From: an uncultured Clostridia bacterium
GTDB lineage: Bacteria; Bacillota; Clostridia; Oscillospirales; Ruminococcaceae
NCBI GenBank assembly: GCA_944386285.1
Contig: CALXAM010000007.1
Coordinates: forward strand, 1-64,000
Reading direction: 5' to 3'
DNA: 64,000 nucleotides
Shown here: positions 54,332-61,437 of the stretch, one piece after another
Layout of the letters: each line of letters starts with the position of its first letter
Numbering within the stretch: position 1 is the first letter of the stretch
Notes under the pieces: model-generated
Told to the model about the DNA's origin: nothing
What the model saw: the letters and a program-made list of their open reading frames with translations, nothing else
Databases searched by the model: none
Made by a program: the position numbers and the translations under genes

Positions 54332-56657
54332 GACATTGAAAAATCTATTCAAACAGGACAAAGAAAAGTTTGTTGTTCCCAAAGGGGTGCAAGATGTAAT
54401 TCCGATCAAGGCAATCTATGATGATGGAATTTTTCAGGTTGGAAAAGATAAATACTCTAAATCTTATAAGTTTACCGATATAAACTATGCTGTTGCCAGT
54501 AGAGAAGATAAGGAAGCAATGTTCCTTGAATATTCGGAACTTCTCAATTCCTTTGACAGCGGAGCAACAACAAAAATTACGATCAACAACCGCAGGCTTA
54601 ACCGCCGTGATTTTGAAAAAACAATCCTGCTTCCTCTTACGGGTGATGAACTGGACGAATACCGTGAGGAATACAATAAGATGTTGCTTGAAAAGGCGAC
54701 GGGAGCAAATGCTATTGTGCAGGATAAATATATCACTATTTCTGTAAGCAAGAAAAGCATTGAAGAAGCGAGGAATTATTTTTCTCGTGTGGGTGCTGAC
54801 CTAATTGCACACTTTGGCAGGCTTGGCAGCAAGTGCGTTGAATTGGAAACAGATGAACGCCTGAGAGTTTTCCACGACTTTTACCGAGTTGGTGAGGAAA
54901 GCTCTTTTCGTTTTGACATTAAGGAAACACGAAAGAAAGGACACGATTTCAAAGACTATATCTGTCCCGATTCTATGGAGTTCGAAAAAGATTATTTTAA
55001 AATTGGCGAGCGTTATGGCAGAGTTCTTTTTCTCCGTGAATATGCTTCCTATATCAAAGACAGTATGGTAGCGGAGCTTACCGATCTCAATCGTAACCTG
55101 ATGATGTCTATTGATGTCGTTCCCGTGCCGACTGATGAAGCGGTAAGAGAAGCAGAAAACCGTCTGCTCGGCGTGGAGACAAACATAACGAATTGGCAAA
55201 GGCGACAAAACTCCAACAATAACTTTTCTGCAACCGTACCGTATGATATGGAACAGCAGAAAAAAGAAATGAAAGAATTTCTTGATGATTTGACAACAAG
55301 AGATCAGAGAATGATGTTTGCAGTTGTAACCTTTGTTCTTACAGCAGAAACCAAAGAACAGCTCGATCAGGATACCGAAGCACTCTTGACCACTGCAAGA
55401 AAACATCTTTGTCAATTTGGTGTTTTGAAATTTCAGCAGATGGACGGGTTAAATACGGTAATGCCTTTTGGTACACGAAAAATTGATACCTTCAGAACGC
55501 TCACAACCGAGTCGTTGGCAGTATTTATTCCCTTCCGTGTTCAAGATATTTATCACGAAAACGGTATTTACTACGGGCAGAATGTTATCAGCAAGAATAT
55601 GATTATTGCAGACCGTAAACAGCTATTGAACGGAAACTCGTTTATTCTTGGTGTTTCGGGCGGTGGTAAATCGTTTGCGGCAAAGGGAGAAATTGAAAAC
55701 ATTATTCTATCCTCTAATGCAGATGTTATCATCATTGATCCTGAGAGAGAGTATTCTTCACTTGTAAAAGCGTTGGGCGGTGAGATTATCAATATCTCAG
55801 CGACTTCTTCTAACCATATCAATGCAATGGATATGAACAAGGAGTATGGTGATGGAGCAAATCCGGTTATACTCAAGTCGGAATTTATTATGTCACTGTG
55901 CGAACAGCTTATCGGCGGTAATAATCTCGGTGCAAAGCAAAAGTCAATCATTGACCGTTGTACTGCCAGTGTTTACCGTACCTATCAGCAGAACGATTAT
56001 ACAGGCACAGTACCGACTTTGCAGGATTTTCGTGCTGAACTTCTTAAACAGAATGAGCCTGAAGCACAGGAAATTGCTCTTGCCATTGAGCTGTTTACCA
56101 ATGGCTCGCTTAATACCTTTGCAAAACAAAGCAATGTGGATACTGCTAACCGTCTGATTTGTTATGACATTCTTGATCTTGGCAAACAGCTTATGCCTAT
56201 CGGTATGCTTGTAGTTCTTGATTCTATTCTGAACAGAATTACACAGAACAGAGCTAAGGGAAAGCATACCTATATTTTCATTGATGAGATTTACTTGCTT
56301 TTCCAGCACGAGTATAGTGCAAACTTCTTGTTTACGCTTTGGAAGCGAGTTAGAAAATACGGTGCGTATGCAACAGGTATTACGCAGAATGTTGATGACC
56401 TTTTGCAGAGTCACACTGCGAGAACAATGCTCGCAAACAGTGAGTTTATCATTATGCTCAATCAGGCTTCGACCGATAGAATTGAGCTTGCGAAACTGCT
56501 TAATATTTCTGATCTTCAGATGTCCTATATAACCAATGTGGAAGCGGGACACGGACTTATCAAGGTGGGCAGTTCTCTTGTACCGTTTGCAAATAAGTTC
56601 CCTAAAAACACGAAACTTTATAAACTGATGACCACAAAGCCGGGCGAGGGCGTATAG
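54324..56657 (+). CDS. VirB4/TraE-like secretion ATPase
   Basis: 777 aa. The C-terminal ATPase has Walker A GVSGGGKSF (about residue 445), a DPEREY motif, Walker B YIFIDEIYLLF and the sensor region ITQNVDDLLQS. The N-terminal half is the VirB4 pre-domain. It is the energy-providing core of the type IV secretion channel, membrane associated. AAAGGAGG precedes the ATG. All key residues are intact, so the transfer machine looks functional. Confidence 0.94.
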   Translation: MIKTLKNLFKQDKEKFVVPKGVQDVIPIKAIYDDGIFQVGKDKYSKSYKFTDINYAVASREDKEAMFLEYSELLNSFDSGATTKITINNRRLNRRDFEKTILLPLTGDELDEYREEYNKMLLEKATGANAIVQDKYITISVSKKSIEEARNYFSRVGADLIAHFGRLGSKCVELETDERLRVFHDFYRVGEESSFRFDIKETRKKGHDFKDYICPDSMEFEKDYFKIGERYGRVLFLREYASYIKDSMVAELTDLNRNLMMSIDVVPVPTDEAVREAENRLLGVETNITNWQRRQNSNNNFSATVPYDMEQQKKEMKEFLDDLTTRDQRMMFAVVTFVLTAETKEQLDQDTEALLTTARKHLCQFGVLKFQQMDGLNTVMPFGTRKIDTFRTLTTESLAVFIPFRVQDIYHENGIYYGQNVISKNMIIADRKQLLNGNSFILGVSGGGKSFAAKGEIENIILSSNADVIIIDPEREYSSLVKALGGEIINISATSSNHINAMDMNKEYGDGANPVILKSEFIMSLCEQLIGGNNLGAKQKSIIDRCTASVYRTYQQNDYTGTVPTLQDFRAELLKQNEPEAQEIALAIELFTNGSLNTFAKQSNVDTANRLICYDILDLGKQLMPIGMLVVLDSILNRITQNRAKGKHTYIFIDEIYLLFQHEYSANFLFTLWKRVRKYGAYATGITQNVDDLLQSHTARTMLANSEFIIMLNQASTDRIELAKLLNISDLQMSYITNVEAGHGLIKVGSSLVPFANKFPKNTKLYKLMTTKPGEGV

Positions 56658-56689
56658 CTCTCGCTTGTAGCTTTTAGAAAGGAAAAACA

Positions 56690-57511
56690 ATGAAAAAGAC
56701 TATATGTATCATTTTGGCAACGGTATTTACCGTGCTTCTCGGCGTCAGTGGTTACTTTATCTTCGACTATTACACAGAAGCTGAGAAACAAACACAGATG
56801 TATGATTCTCTTGTGCAGATTGTAGAGGACAGTGAAAGTAAGGCTGTTGAGCCAATCAAATATTCGGAAGATAAGACAATCCTTCCGGAGCTTACCGAAC
56901 TATATCAGCAAAACAGTGATTTGGTTGGGTGGATTTGCATAGAGGACACTAAAATCAATTATCCTGTTATGCAGACAGTTGAAACCTCCAATTATTATTT
57001 GAGACGAGGCTTTGATAAAAAATATACTGTTTACGGTTGTCCTTATGTTCAAGAGGACTGTGATGTTTCAAAGCCTTCTGACAATGTGGTGATCTACGGA
57101 CATCATATGAATAACGGAACAATGTTTGCCGACCTTGAAAAATTTAAGAATGAGGAATTTTGGCAGGAACACAAAATCATTGATTTTAATACCCTGACTG
57201 AGAAAAACAAGTATGAAGTCCTTGCGGTTTTTAAAACAGCAGTATATACCGACAGTTCTGATTCATTCAAATACTATCGGTTTACAGACGCACAGTCACC
57301 GGAAGAATTTAAGTCTTATGTTGACAAGTGCAAGGAACTTTCTCTCTATGATACGGGCGTATCGGCAGAGTATGGCGATAAACTGATAACTCTATCTACT
57401 TGTGAATATTCCCGCACTAATGGCAGCCTTGTTGTAGTGGCAAAAAAAGTAACGGAAAGCGGTGGTGCCAATGCTTCCGCAAATGACGGGGCGACAGAGA
57501 TACCGAGCTAA
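56690..57511 (+). CDS. srtB: Class B sortase
   Basis: 273 aa with an N-terminal membrane helix. The active site is H138 in VIYGHHM, C238 in LSTCEYS and R242. The CEYS-x-T-N-G context and length fit class B sortases. In C. difficile the SrtB enzyme accepts S/P-PKTG signals; the adhesin at 26927 ends in TPKTGD, so it is the probable substrate. Placed inside the transfer operon after virB4, so anchoring of the adhesin and conjugation would be made together. AGAAAGGA precedes the ATG. Confidence 0.92.
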   Translation: MKKTICIILATVFTVLLGVSGYFIFDYYTEAEKQTQMYDSLVQIVEDSESKAVEPIKYSEDKTILPELTELYQQNSDLVGWICIEDTKINYPVMQTVETSNYYLRRGFDKKYTVYGCPYVQEDCDVSKPSDNVVIYGHHMNNGTMFADLEKFKNEEFWQEHKIIDFNTLTEKNKYEVLAVFKTAVYTDSSDSFKYYRFTDAQSPEEFKSYVDKCKELSLYDTGVSAEYGDKLITLSTCEYSRTNGSLVVVAKKVTESGGANASANDGATEIPS

Positions 57512-57833
57512 CGCCCTAATAAAAAAGCTGTGTGCTAACTATATAGATGGAAATTGCTTGCTGCTTGATGACGGAGAAAGCTGTGTCTGTGTGCAGAGCA
57601 TTTCCTATTCCTTGTTATGTAAGTATTTTCGCAATGCTGTTCTTCCGGCTGATCCAGTGTTAGAAGCAGAAATTCTTGGAACACACCCTGAAAAGTGTGT
57701 TTCCTGCGGTAAGCCGATTATCAAGAAAGGAAACAGAAAAAAATACTGTGAGAAGTGTGCCGAGATTATATATAAAAGGCAGCAGGCAGAGTACGCAAGA
57801 AAGAAGCGTGCAGAGTCGAAAAATAGGAGCTGA
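57483..57833 (+). CDS. Cysteine-rich VLP domain protein
   Basis: 116 aa starting MTGRQRYRANALIKKLCANY. The first 70 residues match the Cys-rich VLP domain (YRANALIKKLCANYIDGNCLLLDDGESCVC ... RNAVLPADPVLEAEI), including the VLPAD signature. The rest is a C-x2-C ... C-x2-C zinc ribbon (CVSCGKPIIKKGNRKKYCEKC) with a basic tail. It overlaps the sortase gene by 29 bases with only a weak ribosome site. Members occur on the same class of elements; function is unknown, DNA binding likely. Confidence 0.85.
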   Translation: MTGRQRYRANALIKKLCANYIDGNCLLLDDGESCVCVQSISYSLLCKYFRNAVLPADPVLEAEILGTHPEKCVSCGKPIIKKGNRKKYCEKCAEIIYKRQQAEYARKKRAESKNRS

Positions 57834-57875
57834 AAAGTCCTTATTTTATGCGGGTTTTCAGCACTTGTACTTTGA

Positions 57876-57910
57876 GGGGCAAGGTGTTTATACCTTTGCC
57901 CCTATTTTTT
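57876..57910 (+). terminator. Intrinsic terminator
   Basis: GGGGCAAGGT and ACCTTTGCCCC pair with one bulged base, followed by seven Ts. It separates the VirB4-sortase set from the CHAP hydrolase gene, which has its own strong ribosome site. Confidence 0.8.
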
Positions 57911-57949
57911 AAATTAAAAGCGTGACAAATGCTTGGAAAGGAGGTTTTT

Positions 57950-59674
57950 ATGGCAGACATTAAAACAAGAGATGTTGTAAAAGGCTCAATCAAAACAATA
58001 GATAAATCGGCAGTTGCCGCCGAGCGTATGAAGTCCGCATTTATTCAGACCAAAGATAAAGCGGAACATTCCGTTTATATTCAGGAAGGAAGTGCAGAAG
58101 AATACGCTTCCAACCGATTGGAAAGCGGTGTTGACCGTGCTTCTCACGAAGCCGTACACCAGTTTGACAAACAAGGTCGAAAAGGTGTGCAGAGAACAAA
58201 ACAGAATATCGTCAAAGCAAAAGACGGTATTCAGAAATTCAAGGAAAAACGGGCAGCGCAGTCATTGGAAAAGCAATCGTTTCGTACTATCCGAAATAAA
58301 GGTGTTAAAGCTGCGGAGCAAACGCAAAAAACAGTGAAACAATCTGCTCGTTCTGCGGGAAAAAAGACAATAAAGACTGTTGGAAAAGGCTCTGCAAAAG
58401 CTGCACAGAAAACTGTGAAGACCGCAGAGCGTACCGCTAAAACGACGGTGAAAACGGCACAGCAAACAGCGAAAGCCGCACAAAAAACGGCACAAGCTAC
58501 GGCAAAAGCAGCTCAACGGGCAGCTCAGGCTGCAAGGGCTGCAACTCGTGCCGCCATTGCCACTGCAAAGGCGATTGCCAAAGCAATAGCAGTTACGGTT
58601 AAGGCAATTATTGCCGGAACAAAAGCATTGATTGCCGCTATCGCCGCAGGTGGTTGGGTGGCGGTTTTGATCATTATTGTAATCTGCTTAATAGCTATGA
58701 TACTCGGCTCGGTATTTGGAATCTTTTTCTCAGGAGAAGATTCTTCAACCGGACAGTCAATGCAGACTGTTGTTCAGGAAATCAACACTGAATATGACGC
58801 AAAACTGCAAGAGAAAAAGAGTTCAGTATCCTATGATATTCTTGAAATGAGTGGAAGCAGAGCCGTTTGGAAAGAAGTTCTTGCGGTGTATTCTGTTAAG
58901 GTTAACACTGATCCTAATAATCCGCAGGAGGTCACAACAATAGATGATTCAAAAAAGCAGCTTCTAAAAGAAATCTTTTGGAAAATGAATGAAATATCTT
59001 CCCGAACGGAGACAAAGACCGAAACAGTGATTGTAGAGACAGATGACGGTCACGGTAATATTGTGGAAACTAAAAAGACTGTTACCCGAACTTACTTATA
59101 TATTACAGTAAATCACAAAACAGTTGAGGAGATGGCTACTGAGTATGGCTTCAATGAAGAACAAAAAAGCTATCTTACAGAATTGCTTGCAGATGAAAAC
59201 AATTCTCTGTGGTCACAGGTTCTTTATGGAATTGCAGGTGCCGACGATCAGATTGTATCAGTAGCATTTTCACAGATTGGAAATGTTGGCGGCGATCCAT
59301 ACTGGTCTTGGTACGGCTTTAATTCCCGTGTCGAGTGGTGTGCGTGTTTCGTTAGTTGGTGTGCTAATGAATGCGGCTATATTGACGCAGGCGTTGTGCC
59401 AAAATACGCAGGCTGCGTTAATGGTGTTAACTGGTTTAAAGAGCGAGGACAATGGATGGACGGAAGTGATGAGCCAGTTCCCGGTATGATTATCTTTTTC
59501 GATTGGAATGATGAGAGTGGTCAAGACGGACTATCTGATCATACAGGTATTGTCCAAAAAGTAGAAAACGGACGAGTTTATACAGTTGAGGGTAATTCTA
59601 ATGATTCTGTTCGTCAGAATAGTTATCCGGTCGGAGATAATGAAATTCTCGGCTACGGAGTCCCTCAATATTAA
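57950..59674 (+). CDS. CHAP-domain peptidoglycan hydrolase with K/A-rich N-terminus
   Basis: 574 aa. Residues ~1-120 are polar; ~120-220 form a long histone H1-like K/A/T/Q repeat ([20 protein letters not shown] and similar); a membrane helix ([21 protein letters not shown]) lies near 245. The rest is extracellular and ends in a CHAP amidase with the cysteine in WCACFVSWC and the histidine in LSDHTGIV. It corresponds to the VirB1-like wall-opening enzyme of such elements. GGAGG before ATG 57950. The basic repeat stays in the cytoplasm and could contact DNA; that is inferred. Confidence 0.9.
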   Translation: MADIKTRDVVKGSIKTIDKSAVAAERMKSAFIQTKDKAEHSVYIQEGSAEEYASNRLESGVDRASHEAVHQFDKQGRKGVQRTKQNIVKAKDGIQKFKEKRAAQSLEKQSFRTIRNKGVKAAEQTQKTVKQSARSAGKKTIKTVGKGSAKAAQKTVKTAERTAKTTVKTAQQTAKAAQKTAQATAKAAQRAAQAARAATRAAIATAKAIAKAIAVTVKAIIAGTKALIAAIAAGGWVAVLIIIVICLIAMILGSVFGIFFSGEDSSTGQSMQTVVQEINTEYDAKLQEKKSSVSYDILEMSGSRAVWKEVLAVYSVKVNTDPNNPQEVTTIDDSKKQLLKEIFWKMNEISSRTETKTETVIVETDDGHGNIVETKKTVTRTYLYITVNHKTVEEMATEYGFNEEQKSYLTELLADENNSLWSQVLYGIAGADDQIVSVAFSQIGNVGGDPYWSWYGFNSRVEWCACFVSWCANECGYIDAGVVPKYAGCVNGVNWFKERGQWMDGSDEPVPGMIIFFDWNDESGQDGLSDHTGIVQKVENGRVYTVEGNSNDSVRQNSYPVGDNEILGYGVPQY

Positions 59675-59675
59675 A

Positions 59676-59704
59676 AGAGTGCTGTCCATTTGGGCAGCAC
59701 TCTG
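59676..59704 (+). terminator. Hairpin after the CHAP gene
   Basis: AGAGTGCTG and CAGCACTCT form a strong stem extended by CC/GG around ATTT. The T tract after it is poor on the plus strand. It lies between two converging genes and may end either. Confidence 0.65.
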
Positions 59705-59725
59705 AATTTACATATCTAATAATAT

Positions 59726-60034
59726 TTACTTTTTTAAGTCTCTTGCAATGGCAATGAGATTGTCGAGCTGTTCATTATTTAATGATTTTGCAATTTCAAA
59801 AAGCTCATTTGCCTTTGTGGGATTAGTTGACTTGGTATCAAAGAAGTCTTTAGGTTCTATACCAAGATATTCACAAATATAAAAGAATGTCATCATAGAA
59901 GGAAGATTTACACCATTTTCGATATTGTTAATATAACCAGCGCTTTGACCGATTGACAAGCTCATATCCCGTGCAGAAGCACCTTTATTTATGCGCAGCT
60001 CGGTTAGCCTTTTTATAAAATCTTCTTTATCCAT
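59726..60034 (-). CDS. XRE-family repressor
   Basis: 102 aa starting MDKEDFIKRLTELRINKG. An HTH of the Cro/CI type fills the first ~65 residues (ASARDMSLSIGQSAGYINNIENGVNLPSMMTFFYICEYLGIEPKDFF), and a short helical tail follows. The start is at 60034 after GGTGAGG; the longer frame is not used. Divergent from the SLOG gene and the only minus-strand gene in this part of the element. The inverted repeat inside the divergent promoter is its probable operator. Confidence 0.9.
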   Translation of the reverse strand: MDKEDFIKRLTELRINKGASARDMSLSIGQSAGYINNIENGVNLPSMMTFFYICEYLGIEPKDFFDTKSTNPTKANELFEIAKSLNNEQLDNLIAIARDLKK

Positions 60035-60108
60035 AGTCCTCACCACCTTTATATATAATTTTACTATATACATGCCTCTATTCTGTCCGGTTATTTTAGT
60101 AGTTTTCG

Positions 60109-60137
60109 TTGACATATCTAAAATAATTAGATATAAT
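60109..60137 (+). promoter_or_regulatory. SLOG promoter with internal operator
   Basis: Consensus TTGACA (60109-60114) and TATAAT (60132-60137), spacer 17. The spacer and start of the -10 form a perfect inverted repeat, TATCTAA (60115-60121) and TTAGATA (60127-60133). A repressor bound there would block polymerase completely. Confidence 0.85.
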
Positions 60138-60172
60138 ACTGATAAGTATATATTTTGATTAGATGTGACAAT

Positions 60173-60661
60173 ATGAAAGAAAAAACGGCTTGTTTTACGG
60201 GACACAGAAAAATAGCGTCCGGACAACAAAAACTTGTTGTCGAACGCTTGAGACAGACGGTAGAAAATCTCATTTTAAATGGATATTGTTATTTTGGTGC
60301 TGGCGGGGCATTGGGCTTTGATACATTGGCAGCACAATGTGTATTGTCCTTAAAAAAACAATACCCTCATATTAAACTGATTTTAGTTTTGCCTTGTGAA
60401 ACCCAAACAAGCGGTTGGAGCAAGGGAGATATTGATGTTTATGAACAGATCAAATCTCAGGCGGATAAGGTAGTATATACCTCAAAAGAATATACAAGGG
60501 GGTGTATGTTTAAGAGAAACCGTCATTTGGTGGATTACAGTAGTGTATGTATAGCATATCTAACCGAAACAAAAGGCGGAACGGCTTATACAGTAAATTA
60601 TGCTATACAAAAGAATATAAAAGTAGTTAATTTGGCACAAGGGTTTAGTAATGTAAAATAA
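60173..60661 (+). CDS. SLOG family protein (YpsA/DUF1273-like)
   Basis: 162 aa. N-terminal TACFTGHRKIASG, then GAGGALGFDTLAAQCVLSLK and a late ETKGGTAYTVNYAIQ segment, matching the SLOG Rossmann fold that binds nucleotide-derived ligands. Some SLOG proteins take part in signalling or phage-defence systems, whereas others are DprA-like. Start at ATG 60173; no strong ribosome site is seen and the RNA leader is short. Controlled by the XRE repressor through the operator in its promoter. Confidence 0.85.
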   Translation: MKEKTACFTGHRKIASGQQKLVVERLRQTVENLILNGYCYFGAGGALGFDTLAAQCVLSLKKQYPHIKLILVLPCETQTSGWSKGDIDVYEQIKSQADKVVYTSKEYTRGCMFKRNRHLVDYSSVCIAYLTETKGGTAYTVNYAIQKNIKVVNLAQGFSNVK

Positions 60662-60676
60662 CGGGGAGAGAAAGAA

Positions 60677-60898
60677 ATGACCACAAAACAAATTATTCGT
60701 CAAATCGCAAGGGATAATAATGTTACACCAAAACAAGTAGAGGAAGATATAAAGGAGGCTATTCGTGCAGCAATGGCTTCTGATGATCCGCAAGCACAAG
60801 CAATATGGAGGCAAATAGCGCCTGATGGCAAGGAGCCGTCAATAGATACTTTTTTGAAGTTTTGTGCTAATAGAATACATAACCAAAACCAATTATAA
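60677..60898 (+). CDS. Spo0A C-terminal-like small protein
   Basis: 73 aa, MTTKQIIRQIARDNNVTPKQVEEDIKEAI and then a D/Q-rich link and G-K-E-P-S-I-D-T-F-L. The pattern of helices resembles small proteins annotated as sporulation factor Spo0A C-terminal-like on Clostridia elements. It lacks the receiver domain, so it would be a DNA-binding module alone. GGGGAGAG precedes the ATG. Co-transcribed with the SLOG gene and followed by hairpins. Assignment is tentative. Confidence 0.6.
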   Translation: MTTKQIIRQIARDNNVTPKQVEEDIKEAIRAAMASDDPQAQAIWRQIAPDGKEPSIDTFLKFCANRIHNQNQL

Positions 60899-60954
60899 TA
60901 TTGCTTATATTATTTACCCTTCTACCATTATAATAATTTGTAAAAGGTAAAATA

Positions 60955-61010
60955 AGACTGTCTGTTTGACAGATAGACAGTCTGAAAGCTCGCTTTTCAG
61001 CGAGCTTTTT
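60955..61010 (+). terminator. Tandem hairpins with terminator
   Basis: AGACTGTCT and AGACAGTCT (9 bp) are followed immediately by AAAGCTCGCT and AGCGAGCTTT (10 bp) and a T run. The second is a clear intrinsic terminator; the first is an additional hairpin or operator. Confidence 0.85.
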
Positions 61011-61105
61011 CTATATACACTACAGTATAAGTGTAATAACTATTAGAAGGTGTGATGAAATAGCGACACCTAATGCTGAATAATAGATTGTTTTCGACTA
61101 AATTG

Positions 61106-61134
61106 TTGTTTTTTGCGAGATTTTAATATATAAT
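61106..61134 (+). promoter_or_regulatory. Promoter of the second XRE gene
   Basis: TTGTTT and TATAAT with a 17-base spacer, about 55 bases before the start at 61190. Probably also serves the helicase gene. Confidence 0.7.
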
Positions 61135-61189
61135 GTAGTCTGTATAGGTGCATTTGCCTGTTTATTGTTTTTAGAAAGGATGAAGTGCT

Positions 61190-61396
61190 ATGCGAGTAAG
61201 TTACAACAAGCTTCAAAAGCTGATGATAGATAATCAAATGAAAAGAAATGACTTGATAAGAGCGGCGGAACTTAGCCCGTATATGGCAACGAAAATCTAT
61301 AAGAATGAACCCGTATCCCTTGAAGTGCTTATGCGTATCTGTAAAGTATTTCATTGTGATATTGGAGATATATGCGAAATTATTTTAGACGAATAA
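61190..61396 (+). CDS. Small XRE-family regulator
   Basis: 68 aa, almost only a helix-turn-helix: YNKLQKLMIDNQMKRNDLIRAAELSPYMATKIYKNEPVSLEVLMRICKVFHCDIGDICEI. This short form is typical of control (C) proteins before restriction-modification or defence genes. AGAAAGGATG upstream. The helicase gene starts 41 bases later in the same direction, so it probably regulates that cassette. Confidence 0.88.
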   Translation: MRVSYNKLQKLMIDNQMKRNDLIRAAELSPYMATKIYKNEPVSLEVLMRICKVFHCDIGDICEIILDE

Positions 61397-61437
61397 AATT
61401 GGTTGTTATATGATTTTTGTCAGGTAGGAGAATGAAT

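Noticed and set aside
58380-58620. Short repeats that might suggest a CRISPR array
   Set aside because: They are codons of the K/A-rich segment of the CHAP protein. No constant repeat length or spacer pattern.
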